Notes: generated by a model not told the origin, from the sequence alone. 41,475 nt of DNA from Myxococcota bacterium (GCA_022710975.1 JAKLGA010000013.1:205363-246837), one strand, 5' to 3'; positions 27,515 through 36,069 are shown, numbered from the stretch's first letter. Numbers and translations: made by a program.

Positions 27515-28216
27515 GTGCAGAACCGCGCAGCGCTCTACGGGGCCCTGGCCGTGACCGTGGCGGCCGGGGTGGTCGTGTGGCTGATGATGGAGCGGCCGAC
27601 CGGGCCGACCGGGGCGGCCGAGGGCCGGCCCGCGGCCGACCTGCCGGCCGAGGCGGAGCCCGGCGCGGAGCTGGGCACGCCGGTGCGGGCGGTTCCGCCG
27701 GCCGGTCCGGCCTCGGCGGCGGCCAGCCCGGCCGGGCCGAAGGCCGCGCGGCCCGCCTTCCCCAGGCCGAAGAACCGGGTGGACCCGTCTGCCCGGGAGG
27801 CCATGCTCCGCGACCTGCGCTCCCGGGTGGCCCACCGGGGCGAGCCCGCAGGGGAGGGCGGGGCCGACCCGCAGGCGGGCAAGGACGAAGAGCCCCGGGG
27901 CAGCCTGTCCAAGGAATACATCCAGCAGTCGATCCGCGAGATCATCCCCCTGGTCAGGGAGTGCTACGAGCTGGCCCTGGCCGAGCAGCCCGAGCTGACG
28001 GGCAAGATCAAGGTGCGCTTCGAGGTGGTGGCCGACGAGGAGCAGGGCGGGCTGGTGGCGGACAGCCAGCTCGTGCTCGAGGAGGGCCAGCCGCCCCCCA
28101 GCGCGCTGCTGGCCGAGTGCGTGCAGGAGAGCATGTACGCACTCAAGCTGCAGGCTCCGAAGGGCGGCGGCAAGGTCGTGGTGACTTACCCCTTCATCTT
28201 CAACCAGGAGCGCTGA
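27515..28216 (+). CDS. AgmX/PglI C-terminal domain protein
   Basis: A 233-residue protein starting at GTG 27515 just after GAGGAGGG. An N-terminal membrane helix (residues ~7-25) is followed by an Ala/Pro/Gly-rich linker and a folded C-terminal domain of ~100 residues: SKEYIQQSIREIIPLVRECYE, GKIKVRFEV, and a final VVVTYPFIF strand. This is the AgmX/PglI C-terminal domain, a TonB-C-like module with a single-TM anchor found throughout Myxococcota, including the adventurous-motility proteins AgmX and PglI. It probably spans the periplasm; a role in motility is not shown by context here. Confidence 0.78.
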   Translation: MQNRAALYGALAVTVAAGVVVWLMMERPTGPTGAAEGRPAADLPAEAEPGAELGTPVRAVPPAGPASAAASPAGPKAARPAFPRPKNRVDPSAREAMLRDLRSRVAHRGEPAGEGGADPQAGKDEEPRGSLSKEYIQQSIREIIPLVRECYELALAEQPELTGKIKVRFEVVADEEQGGLVADSQLVLEEGQPPPSALLAECVQESMYALKLQAPKGGGKVVVTYPFIFNQER

Positions 28217-28228
28217 GCCGTCTGGACA

Positions 28229-28271
28229 GGGGACAGACCCGGGCCAGCAGGACTGGGGACAGACCCGGGCT
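28229..28271. repeat. Pair of GGGGACAGACCCGGG repeats (copies 1-2)
   Basis: Direct copies at 28229-28245 and 28255-28271, 26 bp apart, located 13 bases after the AgmX-like stop and in the gap to the convergent rubrerythrin gene. The same pair recurs at 29047-29086 and 37085-37123. Confidence 0.8.
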
Positions 28272-28307
28272 AACCTACGGTGAAAGAAGGGGAACGGCTC
28301 CCGCGGG

Positions 28308-28883
28308 CTACCAGTTCTCGCCGAGCAGCTCGAAGTAGGCCTGGGGGTGGGCGCAGGCCGGGCAGGCCTTGGGGGCCTCCTTGGCTTCGTAGATGTAGCC
28401 GCAGTTGATGCAGCGCCACTTGGCCGGGGCGTCCTTGGCGAACACCTTGCCGCTCTTGACGTTGTCCAGCAGGCCCTTGTACCGGCGCTCGTGCTGGGCC
28501 TCGGCCACGGAGATGTTGCGGAACAGCGCGGCCACCGCCGGGAACCCCTCCTGCTCGGCCACCTTGGCGAAGCCGGGGTACAGCTCGGTGTGCTCGTGGT
28601 GCTCGCCCGCGGCCGCCGCGGCCAGGTTCTCGGCCGTGGTGCCGACCTTGCCCGCGGGGAAGGTCGCCACCACCTGGACGTCGCCGCCCTCGAGGAACGA
28701 GAAGAAGCGCTTGGCGTGCTCCTTCTCCTGGTCCGCGGTCTCCTGGAACACGGCGGCGATCTGCATCAGGCCTTCCTTCCGGGCCGCCGAGGATGCGTAG
28801 GTGTAGCGGTTACGCGCCTGGCTCTCGCCGGCGAAGGCGGCCAGCAGGTTCTTCTCGGTCTGGGTTCCCTTGAGCTGTGGCAT
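28308..28883 (-). CDS. Rubrerythrin
   Basis: A 191-residue non-haem iron peroxidase. Residues ~10-145 form the ferritin-like diiron four-helix domain, with the iron-binding carboxylates in FAGESQARNRY, QEKEHAKRF, EHHEHTELY and SVAEAQHERRY. The C-terminal rubredoxin-like site has Cys158, Cys161, Cys174 and Cys177 (CINCGY and CPACAHP). It reduces hydrogen peroxide and protects against oxidative stress under low oxygen. The ATG at 28883 follows GGAGAGGTGG; an upstream extension has no support. It is likely expressed from the promoter at 28996-29024. Confidence 0.96.
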   Translation of the reverse strand: MPQLKGTQTEKNLLAAFAGESQARNRYTYASSAARKEGLMQIAAVFQETADQEKEHAKRFFSFLEGGDVQVVATFPAGKVGTTAENLAAAAAGEHHEHTELYPGFAKVAEQEGFPAVAALFRNISVAEAQHERRYKGLLDNVKSGKVFAKDAPAKWRCINCGYIYEAKEAPKACPACAHPQAYFELLGENW

Positions 28884-28995
28884 GTCCACCTCTCCGCTGG
28901 GGCCGGACCCTTCGCCCGGCCGTGGTTGGTTCTCATCCCGCCATCGTCTGTATCCCGGGGGCGGCTGAAAGGGAAGAGAAAAGGACAGGAAGAGG

Positions 28996-29024
28996 ATTCT
29001 TTGGAGGTAACGCCAAGAAATCAA
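28996..29024 (-). promoter_or_regulatory. Putative promoter of rubrerythrin
   Basis: On the minus strand: TTGATT (29024-29019), 17-bp spacer, AAGAAT (29001-28996). The 113-base leader to the ATG contains a pyrimidine-rich stretch at about 28965-28995. No Fur-, PerR- or OxyR-like operator could be recognised. Confidence 0.5.
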
Positions 29025-29026
29025 GC

Positions 29027-29086
29027 GGCAAAGTTCGGCAAAGTTCGGGGACAGACCCCGGCCAACGCGGGGGACAGACCCGGGTC
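29027..29086. repeat. Tandem 10-mer plus pair of GGGGACAGACCCGGG repeats (copies 3-4)
   Basis: GGCAAAGTTC is repeated exactly at 29027-29036 and 29037-29046. It abuts GGGGACAGACCCCGGCC (29047-29063) and GGGGACAGACCCGGGTC (29070-29086). The block ends 12 bases from the minus-strand stop of the MYXO-CTERM gene. Confidence 0.8.
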
Positions 29087-29098
29087 AACGCACGTGGC

Positions 29099-29707
29099 TC
29101 AGCGGGGGTTCCGGCGGCGGAGCGCGAGCAGGCCGGCGAGCAGGGCGAGCAGGCCGGCCAGGGAGGGCGAGGTCGTGGCGCAGCCGCCGGTGCCCGGGTC
29201 GGTCACGTTCCTCGCGCCGACCGACGGGCCGACGTTCCCGCCGAGGTCGACGGCGCGGATGGTGAGGTCGAAGTCGAGCGGCTCCTGCTCGTCCGTGCCG
29301 CCGTCCTCCCAGTGGAGGTAGATCACGTCACCCAGTCCGCGTACGTCGAAGTCCGGCAGCAGGCCCGCCGGCACCGTGCCGCCCACCCGCTCGATGCGGT
29401 AGCCCATGCGCTCGGGCGGGGTGCGGTCGTCCTCGGGCGGGGCGATGCGCAGCACGACGCTCCCCAGCTCGGCGTCCTCGGTCCAGTCCCAGCCGCAGCC
29501 GCTCTGGTCGGGATCCTCGCCCCGGTGGACCTCGACCGACAGCACCTGGACCGGGCCGGGCGGGGTGTGATCGAGCTGCTGCTCGACCGGATCGAGCTCG
29601 TGCGGGATCGGGCCCATCACTGCGGCCCGCGCAGGTCCCCCGAGGGCCAGGATGAACGCGGCCACGCACGCAAGCAGCGCACGGAAACCCTGGGGTGTCT
29701 TCGGCAT
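29099..29707 (-). CDS. Exported MYXO-CTERM protein of unknown function
   Basis: A 202-residue protein with a Sec signal peptide (residues 1-~30, cleavage near ARA-AV). The body is beta-rich and carries a few Cys. The C terminus has Gly-Gly-Cys, a Leu/Ala membrane helix and Arg-Arg-Arg, the classic MYXO-CTERM tripartite sorting signal expected to be processed and retained at the surface by the myxosortase system. The ATG at 29707 follows GAGGAGG. The body may be a fibronectin-like fold (a 'DFDLTIRAVDLGGNVG' strand near the end), but I cannot assign a function. Confidence 0.8.
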   Translation of the reverse strand: MPKTPQGFRALLACVAAFILALGGPARAAVMGPIPHELDPVEQQLDHTPPGPVQVLSVEVHRGEDPDQSGCGWDWTEDAELGSVVLRIAPPEDDRTPPERMGYRIERVGGTVPAGLLPDFDVRGLGDVIYLHWEDGGTDEQEPLDFDLTIRAVDLGGNVGPSVGARNVTDPGTGGCATTSPSLAGLLALLAGLLALRRRNPR

Positions 29708-29763
29708 GATCCGACCTCCTCGGCTCTCTGGAGGACAATCTAGCACGGCGGCTGGAGGAGGGG

Positions 29764-32361
29764 TCAGCGGCCGAGGAAGGCGCGCACCTCGGCGTGCAGG
29801 CCGGCCAGGCGCTCCTTGGCGCGCCAGCCCTCGGCCAGCCGCAGGAAGCTGCCCTTGCGGCCCTCGACCTTGAAGCGCTCGAGGACGCCGCGGTCCTCGA
29901 AGGTGGCCAGGGCGTTGTTCAGCACCTCGCGCGACAGGCTCTCCTGGAAGGAGATGTCGCCGGCCACGAACATGCGGCCGCCGCGCTGCAGCGCGGCGGT
30001 GGTGAAGTCGCGCTCGCTGACCGGCCGCTCGAGCAGGCTGTCGAGGTGCAGGGTGGCCAGCGCGTAGGCCTCCAGGAAGTGCTCCTGCAGGCCCCGGAGG
30101 AAACGCCGCAGCTCGACGCCCTCGGGCGTCTTGAGCACGAAGCCCTCCTCGAGCCGCAGCATGCCCTCGGTCTGCAGCTCGCCCAGCGTCTTGCCCAGCT
30201 CCTCGTCGAAGTACTTCTCCGAGCGGAAGAAGAACTCGTGCTTGAACAGCCGGGTCAGCGCGCGGATGCGCTCCTCGAGCGGCCCCCGCGGCACGGCCTC
30301 GACGGTGAAGCTCTCCAGCGCGGTGACCACCATGGCGGCGTTGACGAAGTGGTGCTGCAGGTTGTTGCGATAGTAGTCGAGCGCCAGCCGCCTGCGCGCC
30401 ACGGGCGCGTACACCAGCTCCGCGCCGGCGCTCTGCATGGTGAGCAGCCCGTCGTGGGAGAAGCGCGCGGCCGCCTCCGCCAGCGCGCGCTCGAAGTCGC
30501 CGAGCGTGGCCGACAGGCGCGCGTCGCGCCGTCGCACCCAGGCGATCAGCCAGCGGGCGCGGGCCACCAGCTCGGTGCGGGTCATGCCTCGCCGGCGGTG
30601 GGTGAGCAGGCTCATGGCCACCAGGGCCGAGGGGGTGACGGTGGCCACCGAGTTGATCTCGTACAGCACCCGGTGGGCCAGCGCCTGCACCAGCTCGCGC
30701 TTGCGCTCCTCGGGCAGGTCGCGCTCCTCCGAGCCGCGCTCGGCCAGGTACTCGCGCACGGACAGCGCCTCGCCGATCTGCACGTAGATCTTGCCGTACT
30801 TCGAGCGCAGCGCCTGGCTCGAGCGCAGCAGGCCGGCCACGTCCTCCTTGCGCTTCTCGCCGCCCGAGAGCTCGTGCAGGTAGGAGCGGCTCTCGACCAC
30901 CTTCTCGTAGTCGATGGAGATCGGCATGATCTGCACGTCGGGGCTGTCGCCCTCGAGGTAGGCCTCCACCAGCCAGGACAGGATGCCGAAACGGGGGGGC
31001 AGCAGCTTGCCCGTGCGGCTACGGCCGCCCTCCAGGAAGAACTCGATGGGGAAGCCCTCCTTCATCACGTGCCTGAGGTAGGTGCGGAAGACCACCGGGT
31101 AGAGCGCGTCGCCCTTGAAGGAGCGGCGCAGGAAGAAGGCGCCCGAGTGGCGGAAGATGGGCCCCATCGGCCAGAAGCTCAGGTTGACCCCCGCGGCGAT
31201 GTGGGGCAGGGGCACGCGGTACTTCAGGCAGAGCTGGCTCAGCACCAGGTAGTCCACGTGGCTCTTGTGGCTGGGGCAGAACAGCACCGGGGCCTTGCGG
31301 ATGGCCGCGCGGATGCGCTCGAAGCCCGCCTCGTCCACCACGAAGCCCTCGTACATCTTCTTCCAGAAGATGTTGAGCGTCGCGTTGAGCCCCAGCGGCC
31401 ACTGGATGCGGGGCTCGGCGGCGATCTCGTCGAGCAGATCGTGGGCGCGCTTCTTGAGCGCCTCGGTCTTCTGCGCGTCCCCCTGCGCCTCACCCTCCAC
31501 CTGCCGGACGATGTGGGTGTCGGCCAGGATCTCGGCCTTGAACTCGGCGTGCGGGCGGATGCGTGGCCCGGTCACGTCGTACAGCTCGAGCTGCACCTGG
31601 TTGCGCAGCGCCGCCTGCAGAGAGGCGGCCCGCTGGTGAACGTCCTCGTCCTGGTGCTGGCTCAGGAAGGCCTTGACGTCCAGCGGCTCGGACACCTTGA
31701 CCCGCGCCCCCTTGTAGCGCCGCAGCAGCACGAACAGCGAGCGCAGCAGACCCGGCTCGTGGGCCTCGCCGAAGATGGCGTCGGCCAGGTTCTTGTCCTC
31801 GCGCTCGGGGTGGACGTCCCAGACGATGATGTGCGGCACCAGGTAGATCGGCCGCGGCTGGGTGAGCTGGGTCTGGATCACGGTCTCCAGCAGGCTGGCC
31901 TCGGTGGCCGCCAGCGGGTTGGTCAGCGTGGTCGGCCGGCCCAGGAACAGCAGCGCCGCGCGACCGGCGGCCAGGGTGCGCGCCAGCTGACGGGCGGGCT
32001 CGGGCTCCTCCTCGTCCAGGCCCCCGGCGTCCTCGTCCCCCAGCTTGCGCAGGCGCTCCCACAGCAGGGAGATCGGCTGCACCAGCACCGGATCCAGCCC
32101 GTTGACGAAGCGCGCCAGCGGCAACCCGTGGTGTGTGCACACGTAGTTGAGGTACAGGAAGTTGATCAGGTTGGCCGAGCGGGACAGGTACACCAGGGTG
32201 CCCTGGCCGGACAGCTCCTTCATGCGCGCGATGGCCGCCGGCGGAAAGGGGATGGGGGCGAAGTAGCGGGCGAAGAAGGAGCGCAGGAAGGGCCCGTAGT
32301 GGTCGTGCATCGCCACGGGCGGCAGCTCGCCTGGCTGTTCCTGCGCGCTCCTCTCGTCCAT
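29764..32361 (-). CDS. plsB: Glycerol-3-phosphate 1-O-acyltransferase (PlsB)
   Basis: An 865-residue peripheral membrane enzyme that transfers acyl groups from acyl-CoA or acyl-ACP to sn-glycerol-3-phosphate, the first step of phospholipid synthesis. Block I is CPSHKSHVDYL with the HX4D motif His365-Asp370, block II is FFLRRSFKGDALYP, and block III is FFLEGGRSRTGKLLPP. Length fits the long PlsB type (E. coli 807 residues), with a large N-terminal region containing an acidic DEEEPEP insert. The ATG at 32361 follows GGGAGG; the upstream extension lacks support. Divergent from a small exported protein gene. Confidence 0.93.
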   Translation of the reverse strand: MDERSAQEQPGELPPVAMHDHYGPFLRSFFARYFAPIPFPPAAIARMKELSGQGTLVYLSRSANLINFLYLNYVCTHHGLPLARFVNGLDPVLVQPISLLWERLRKLGDEDAGGLDEEEPEPARQLARTLAAGRAALLFLGRPTTLTNPLAATEASLLETVIQTQLTQPRPIYLVPHIIVWDVHPEREDKNLADAIFGEAHEPGLLRSLFVLLRRYKGARVKVSEPLDVKAFLSQHQDEDVHQRAASLQAALRNQVQLELYDVTGPRIRPHAEFKAEILADTHIVRQVEGEAQGDAQKTEALKKRAHDLLDEIAAEPRIQWPLGLNATLNIFWKKMYEGFVVDEAGFERIRAAIRKAPVLFCPSHKSHVDYLVLSQLCLKYRVPLPHIAAGVNLSFWPMGPIFRHSGAFFLRRSFKGDALYPVVFRTYLRHVMKEGFPIEFFLEGGRSRTGKLLPPRFGILSWLVEAYLEGDSPDVQIMPISIDYEKVVESRSYLHELSGGEKRKEDVAGLLRSSQALRSKYGKIYVQIGEALSVREYLAERGSEERDLPEERKRELVQALAHRVLYEINSVATVTPSALVAMSLLTHRRRGMTRTELVARARWLIAWVRRRDARLSATLGDFERALAEAAARFSHDGLLTMQSAGAELVYAPVARRRLALDYYRNNLQHHFVNAAMVVTALESFTVEAVPRGPLEERIRALTRLFKHEFFFRSEKYFDEELGKTLGELQTEGMLRLEEGFVLKTPEGVELRRFLRGLQEHFLEAYALATLHLDSLLERPVSERDFTTAALQRGGRMFVAGDISFQESLSREVLNNALATFEDRGVLERFKVEGRKGSFLRLAEGWRAKERLAGLHAEVRAFLGR

Positions 32362-32417
32362 GCCCGACCTCCCTGGGACCCAGGAAGATCGCACATCTCG
32401 ACCCGGAGTCAACAGGC

Positions 32418-32446
32418 TTGGTTCGCCGGGCGGCCTTGGGTACAAT
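32418..32446 (+). promoter_or_regulatory. Putative promoter upstream of small exported protein and GatE
   Basis: TTGGTT at 32418-32423, 17-bp spacer, TACAAT at 32441-32446, in the 124-base divergent gap with plsB. The ATG of the small gene is 40 bases downstream. It may also drive gatE, whose start is 32 bases after the small gene's stop. Confidence 0.5.
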
Positions 32447-32485
32447 GGCGCCGGCCCGCCGCCGGGCGGGCAAGAGGAGGAGCGC

Positions 32486-32881
32486 ATGTCCCAGAAGGCG
32501 ACCCTGGTCGTCGCCGCCGTGTGCGGCGCCATCCTGGCCACGGTGCTGAACCTGAGCTTCCAGGTCGCGGCCGCCAGTCCGGACGAGGTGCCGGAGACGC
32601 CCGAGGACGCCACCAAGCCCGAGCCGGTGGCGCCCGACCGGCCGTGGGAGATGCTGGAGTTCGCCCAGCAGATCCCGCTCGAGTGGGGCACGGTGTTCTC
32701 CATCAACCGGGTGGAGAAGGCCGGCGAGTCCTACACCTTCTGGTTCCTGGCCATGGACGGCACGCTGCGCGGGGTGACCACCCGCGAGTTCACCGGCCCC
32801 AACCGCGGCTCGTTCTTCCCCGAGGTGTACATCATCAAGCGCCGCTGGAACGACCCCTCCACCCCTGGCCTGGAGCGCTAG
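32486..32881 (+). CDS. Small exported or membrane-anchored protein, unknown
   Basis: A 131-residue protein: the N-terminal hydrophobic segment (residues ~5-28) is a signal peptide or anchor, then an acidic Pro-rich linker, then a compact C-terminal domain of ~75 residues with alternating strands (GTVFSINRV, YTFWFLAMDG, TLRGVTTREF). It starts at ATG 32486 after AGGAGGAG. No family recognised. It lies 32 bases before gatE, which suggests, but does not prove, co-transcription. Confidence 0.65.
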   Translation: MSQKATLVVAAVCGAILATVLNLSFQVAAASPDEVPETPEDATKPEPVAPDRPWEMLEFAQQIPLEWGTVFSINRVEKAGESYTFWFLAMDGTLRGVTTREFTGPNRGSFFPEVYIIKRRWNDPSTPGLER

Positions 32882-32913
32882 CGTCGTCACCCGGCCCGGG
32901 AGGGCCCCATCGC

Positions 32914-34833
32914 ATGGACACCTCGAACCCCTTCGCCATGAGCATGGAAGACTTTCGCAAGCTGGGCTTCAAGTCCGGCCTGGAGGTCCACCAGCAGCTC
33001 GCCACCCGCCAGAAGCTCTTCTGCCGCTGCCCGGTCGGCTACCAGCACCGCGAGCACGACGCGGAGCTGCTGCGGCACATGCGCCCGACGCTGAGCGAGC
33101 TCGGCGAGTACGACGGCACGGCGCTGATGGAGTTCAAGACCAAGAAGCAGATCCACTACCAGCTCTTCCAGGACTCGGTGTGCACCTACGAGATGGACGA
33201 CACGCCGCCGTTCCCCATCAACCAGGAGGCCCTGGACGTGGGGCTGCGGGTGGCGCAGCTCTTCGACTGCAACCTGGTGGACGAGCTGCACGTGACCCGC
33301 AAGCAGTACCTGGACGGCAGCATCCCCACCGGCTTCCAGCGCACCGCCATCGTGGGCATCGATGGCGCGCTGCCGCTGGCGGCGCACCCGGCCCGGGTGT
33401 TGCAGATCGGGCTCGAGGAGGACGCCTGCCGCGAGGTGCGGGACGAGGGCCACCACGTCGTCTTCCGCACCGACAGGCTGTCCACGCCGCTGGTCGAGGT
33501 GGTCACCGACGCGAGCCTGCAGGATCCCCGCGAGGTGGTCGAGGCGGCGGAGCTCATCCGCCGCGTGCTGCGCTCCTCCGAGCGCGTGCGGCGCGGGGCG
33601 GGCGCCACCCGCGCAGACGTCAACGTGAGCGTGGCCGGCGGTACGCGGGTGGAGCTGAAGGGAGTGCCGCGCATCGCCTGGTTCGAACGGCTGGTGCGGG
33701 TGGAGGCCTGCCGCCAGCGCCTCCTGCTGGACATCCGCGATCAGCTCAAGCAGCGCGGGGTGAGCCAGCAGCGTTTCCAGGCCGTCATCCGCGACGTGAC
33801 CGAGCTGGCGTCCAAGCTGCGCCTGGCCACGCTGCGCAAGGCGATGAAGCGCGGGGACGTGGTGCTGGGCGTGCACCTGCCCGGGTTCGGCGGGCTGCTG
33901 GACAAACCGGTCCAACCGGGCATCCCCTTCGCCCAGGAGTTCGCCGGCCGGGTGCGGGTGATCGCCTGCCTGGACGAGATGCCGAACCTCGTCCACACCG
34001 ACGACGCGGCCTGCTGGCAGGACCGGGAGCGCGAGCTCAAGAAGCTGCGCGAGGCCTTCGGCGCCAGCCACGTGGACGCCGTGGTGCTGGTGTGGGGCCC
34101 GGCGGAGGACGCCCACACCGCCGCCGACGAGGTGCGACTGCGGGCCCTGGACGCCATCCAGGGCGTGCCCAGCGAGACCCGCCAGGTCTTCGCCGACGGC
34201 ACCAACGACTTCGAGCGCATCCTCCCGGGCCCGGACAGGATGTACCCTGACACCGACTCGCCCCCGGTGCGCATCGAGGCGGAGCGCGTCGCGCGCCTGT
34301 GGGCCGAGCGGCCGCCGCGTCCCTGGGAGCGCCTGGCGCGTTACCGGGAGCTGGGGTTGAGCTCGGTGCTGGCCGACGACGTGCTGCTGCAGGGGCCGCC
34401 CTCGCTGTTCGATCGGCTGCTCGAGCGCACCGGCGCCCGACCCGTGGACCTGGCCGTGGCGCTGGCCCAGCGCCTGGTGAGCCTCACCCGCAAGGGCAAG
34501 CGCCAGGGCCGGCCGTCCGAGGCCGCCCTGGAGGCGCTCTTCCGCCGGCTGGCCGAGGGGCGCCTGGCGCGCGAGGCGCTGCCCGAGCTGCTCGCCAGCA
34601 TGGACGGCGAGGCCAGCGTGGACGCCCTGGTCGCCCGGCTGGCCCCCACGCCGGCCCCGGGGGGCGAGGTGAGCGAGGTGGTCGAGCGGGTGGCGACCAG
34701 GGAGCTCGCGGACTGCAAGGCCACCGACGCCGAGGCCCGCCTGCGCTTCGCCATGGGCAAGGCCATGGAGCAGCTGCGCGGGCGCACCCCCGGCCAGGCC
34801 CTGCGCGCGGCCCTCGCGGCCCGGCTGGGCTAG
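32914..34833 (+). CDS. gatE: Archaeal-type Glu-tRNA(Gln) amidotransferase subunit E (GatE-like)
   Basis: A 639-residue protein, close to archaeal GatE (about 620). It begins with the GatB/GatE catalytic domain (KSGLEVHQQLATRQKLFC, FCRCP; then SELGEYDGTAL, and the long KQYLDGSIPTGFQRTAI). Residues ~310-440 carry the GAD insertion that separates GatE from GatB (KLPGFGGLLDK-like VHLPGFGGLLDK, then DGTNDFERILPGPDRMYPDTD). The C-terminal ~85 residues are a YqeY-like helical tail. In archaea GatE pairs with GatD, which supplies ammonia from asparagine, to amidate Glu-tRNA(Gln). No GatD-like gene is present in this window. The ATG at 32914 follows GGGAGG; the alternative start is 32938. Orphan status is limited to this window. 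Confidence 0.9.
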   Translation: MDTSNPFAMSMEDFRKLGFKSGLEVHQQLATRQKLFCRCPVGYQHREHDAELLRHMRPTLSELGEYDGTALMEFKTKKQIHYQLFQDSVCTYEMDDTPPFPINQEALDVGLRVAQLFDCNLVDELHVTRKQYLDGSIPTGFQRTAIVGIDGALPLAAHPARVLQIGLEEDACREVRDEGHHVVFRTDRLSTPLVEVVTDASLQDPREVVEAAELIRRVLRSSERVRRGAGATRADVNVSVAGGTRVELKGVPRIAWFERLVRVEACRQRLLLDIRDQLKQRGVSQQRFQAVIRDVTELASKLRLATLRKAMKRGDVVLGVHLPGFGGLLDKPVQPGIPFAQEFAGRVRVIACLDEMPNLVHTDDAACWQDRERELKKLREAFGASHVDAVVLVWGPAEDAHTAADEVRLRALDAIQGVPSETRQVFADGTNDFERILPGPDRMYPDTDSPPVRIEAERVARLWAERPPRPWERLARYRELGLSSVLADDVLLQGPPSLFDRLLERTGARPVDLAVALAQRLVSLTRKGKRQGRPSEAALEALFRRLAEGRLAREALPELLASMDGEASVDALVARLAPTPAPGGEVSEVVERVATRELADCKATDAEARLRFAMGKAMEQLRGRTPGQALRAALAARLG

Positions 34834-34840
34834 GCCCGCT

Positions 34841-35929
34841 TCACTCCGCACCCTCGACCTTCACGCTGGCCAGGCCCGAGCGCAGGATCGGACCACGCAG
34901 CGCCGGGTGGTGGATGAAGGGCGCCTTGCAGGCCTTGGCCACGAGTGCCACCCGCATGGGCAGCAGCGCGCGCGCGTAGCGCCGTAGGGGCTCGTCCGGT
35001 GCCTCGGCCAGGGATCGCGCCAGGCAGAGCGCGCTGCGCAGCGCGAAGCTGATGCCCTCCGCCGAGCTGGGGCTGATGAGCCCGGCCGCCTCGCCGAGCA
35101 GCAGGACCCGCCCACCGCCCGGCAGGATGTGACCCGGGTGGAAGGGCCGCAGCAGCCAGCAGCCGCGCCGCTTCAGGCGCCGGCCCAGGCGGAAGCCGCG
35201 CTGGCGGAGCGCCGCGAGCAGCAGGTCGAAGCGCGCCCTGGCGCCGCCGTCCGGCGCCAGGGCGCTGCCCACCAGCAGCGTGCCCTGCTTGGGGATGGCC
35301 CAGGAGTAGTAGTCGGTCACCCGCCGGTCGAACACCGACAGGTAGTGGGGGTGATCCTCCTGGAACTCGAAGGTGTGCTGGAGCGCCGTGTACCGGCGAG
35401 GCCAGGGCGCCGCGGGGAAGGCGAGGCCGCGGACGGCCGAGTGCGCCCCGTCCGCGCCCACCACCCACCGGGCCGCGACCTCCTCCCGCCGCCCGTCCCG
35501 CTCCAGGCTGAGGCGGCAGCCGCGCTGCCCGGGCGTGAGCCCGACCAGGCGGGTGCCCGGGCGGCGCTCGACCGCCTCGGGCACCAGGCCGTAGAGCCAG
35601 CGGTCGAATCGCTCGCGATCCACGTTGAGGTAGAACCGCTGGTAGTGGCGCTCGAGGCCGTTGTCGAGGTCCAGCACCCTCACGCTGAAGAGCTGCGGGT
35701 CCGCCAGGCAGGCGTGCGGCACCCCCAGGCGCAGCCGGGCCAGCATCTCCTGGGCGTCCGGGGCGAGCAGCCCGCCGCAGCACTTCTCCGGATCGCCCGG
35801 CTGGCAGGGCCGGTCGAGGGACCTGCGGTCCACGAGCAGCACCCGCAGCCCGGGGCCCACCAGCCGCGCCAGGGTGGCCCCGGCCGGCCCGGCTCCCACG
35901 ATGACCAGATCGTACTCGCGCGCGCCCAT
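34841..35929 (-). CDS. FAD-dependent oxidoreductase, geranylgeranyl-reductase-like
   Basis: A 362-residue flavoprotein of the p-hydroxybenzoate-hydroxylase fold. The FAD-binding VGAGPAGATLA lies at residues ~11-21, and there is a second nucleotide motif GADGAHSAVRG (~165-175) and LLLGEAAGLISPSSAEGISFAL (~290), the pattern of geranylgeranyl reductases and related prenyl reductases. A CCGGLLAPDAQ segment near residue 50 is typical of the group. The substrate is unknown; prenyl or polyunsaturated lipid reduction is plausible. The ATG at 35929 gives the canonical start just before the FAD motif and follows GGGAG by 9 bases; an upstream ATG at 35953 is possible. Convergent with gatE, 7 bases apart. 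Confidence 0.82.
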   Translation of the reverse strand: MGAREYDLVIVGAGPAGATLARLVGPGLRVLLVDRRSLDRPCQPGDPEKCCGGLLAPDAQEMLARLRLGVPHACLADPQLFSVRVLDLDNGLERHYQRFYLNVDRERFDRWLYGLVPEAVERRPGTRLVGLTPGQRGCRLSLERDGRREEVAARWVVGADGAHSAVRGLAFPAAPWPRRYTALQHTFEFQEDHPHYLSVFDRRVTDYYSWAIPKQGTLLVGSALAPDGGARARFDLLLAALRQRGFRLGRRLKRRGCWLLRPFHPGHILPGGGRVLLLGEAAGLISPSSAEGISFALRSALCLARSLAEAPDEPLRRYARALLPMRVALVAKACKAPFIHHPALRGPILRSGLASVKVEGAE

Positions 35930-36013
35930 GCCTGTCCGCTCCCGTGGGCTCATTCCATTCGATCGCCGCAGACGCGTCAACTGCTGCTCGCCTCCGCGCT
36001 TGGCAGGGTTGTC

Positions 36014-36041
36014 TTGACAGCCCGCGTCAAGGCGCGCTAAC
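36014..36041 (+). promoter_or_regulatory. Putative promoter of nitronate-monooxygenase-like gene
   Basis: TTGACA at 36014-36019 and GCTAAC at 36036-36041 (16-bp spacer; weak -10). It lies 29 bases before the ATG at 36070 in the divergent gap with the FAD oxidoreductase. Confidence 0.4.
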
Positions 36042-36069
36042 GGTCTGTCGTAACCGCGCAGGAGGGACC

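Noticed and set aside
29794-32900. Long plus-strand open frame upstream of and fused to the GatE frame
   Set aside because: It is antisense to PlsB, which has all three acyltransferase blocks; the GatE domain starts only at about 32914, where a ribosome-binding site exists.
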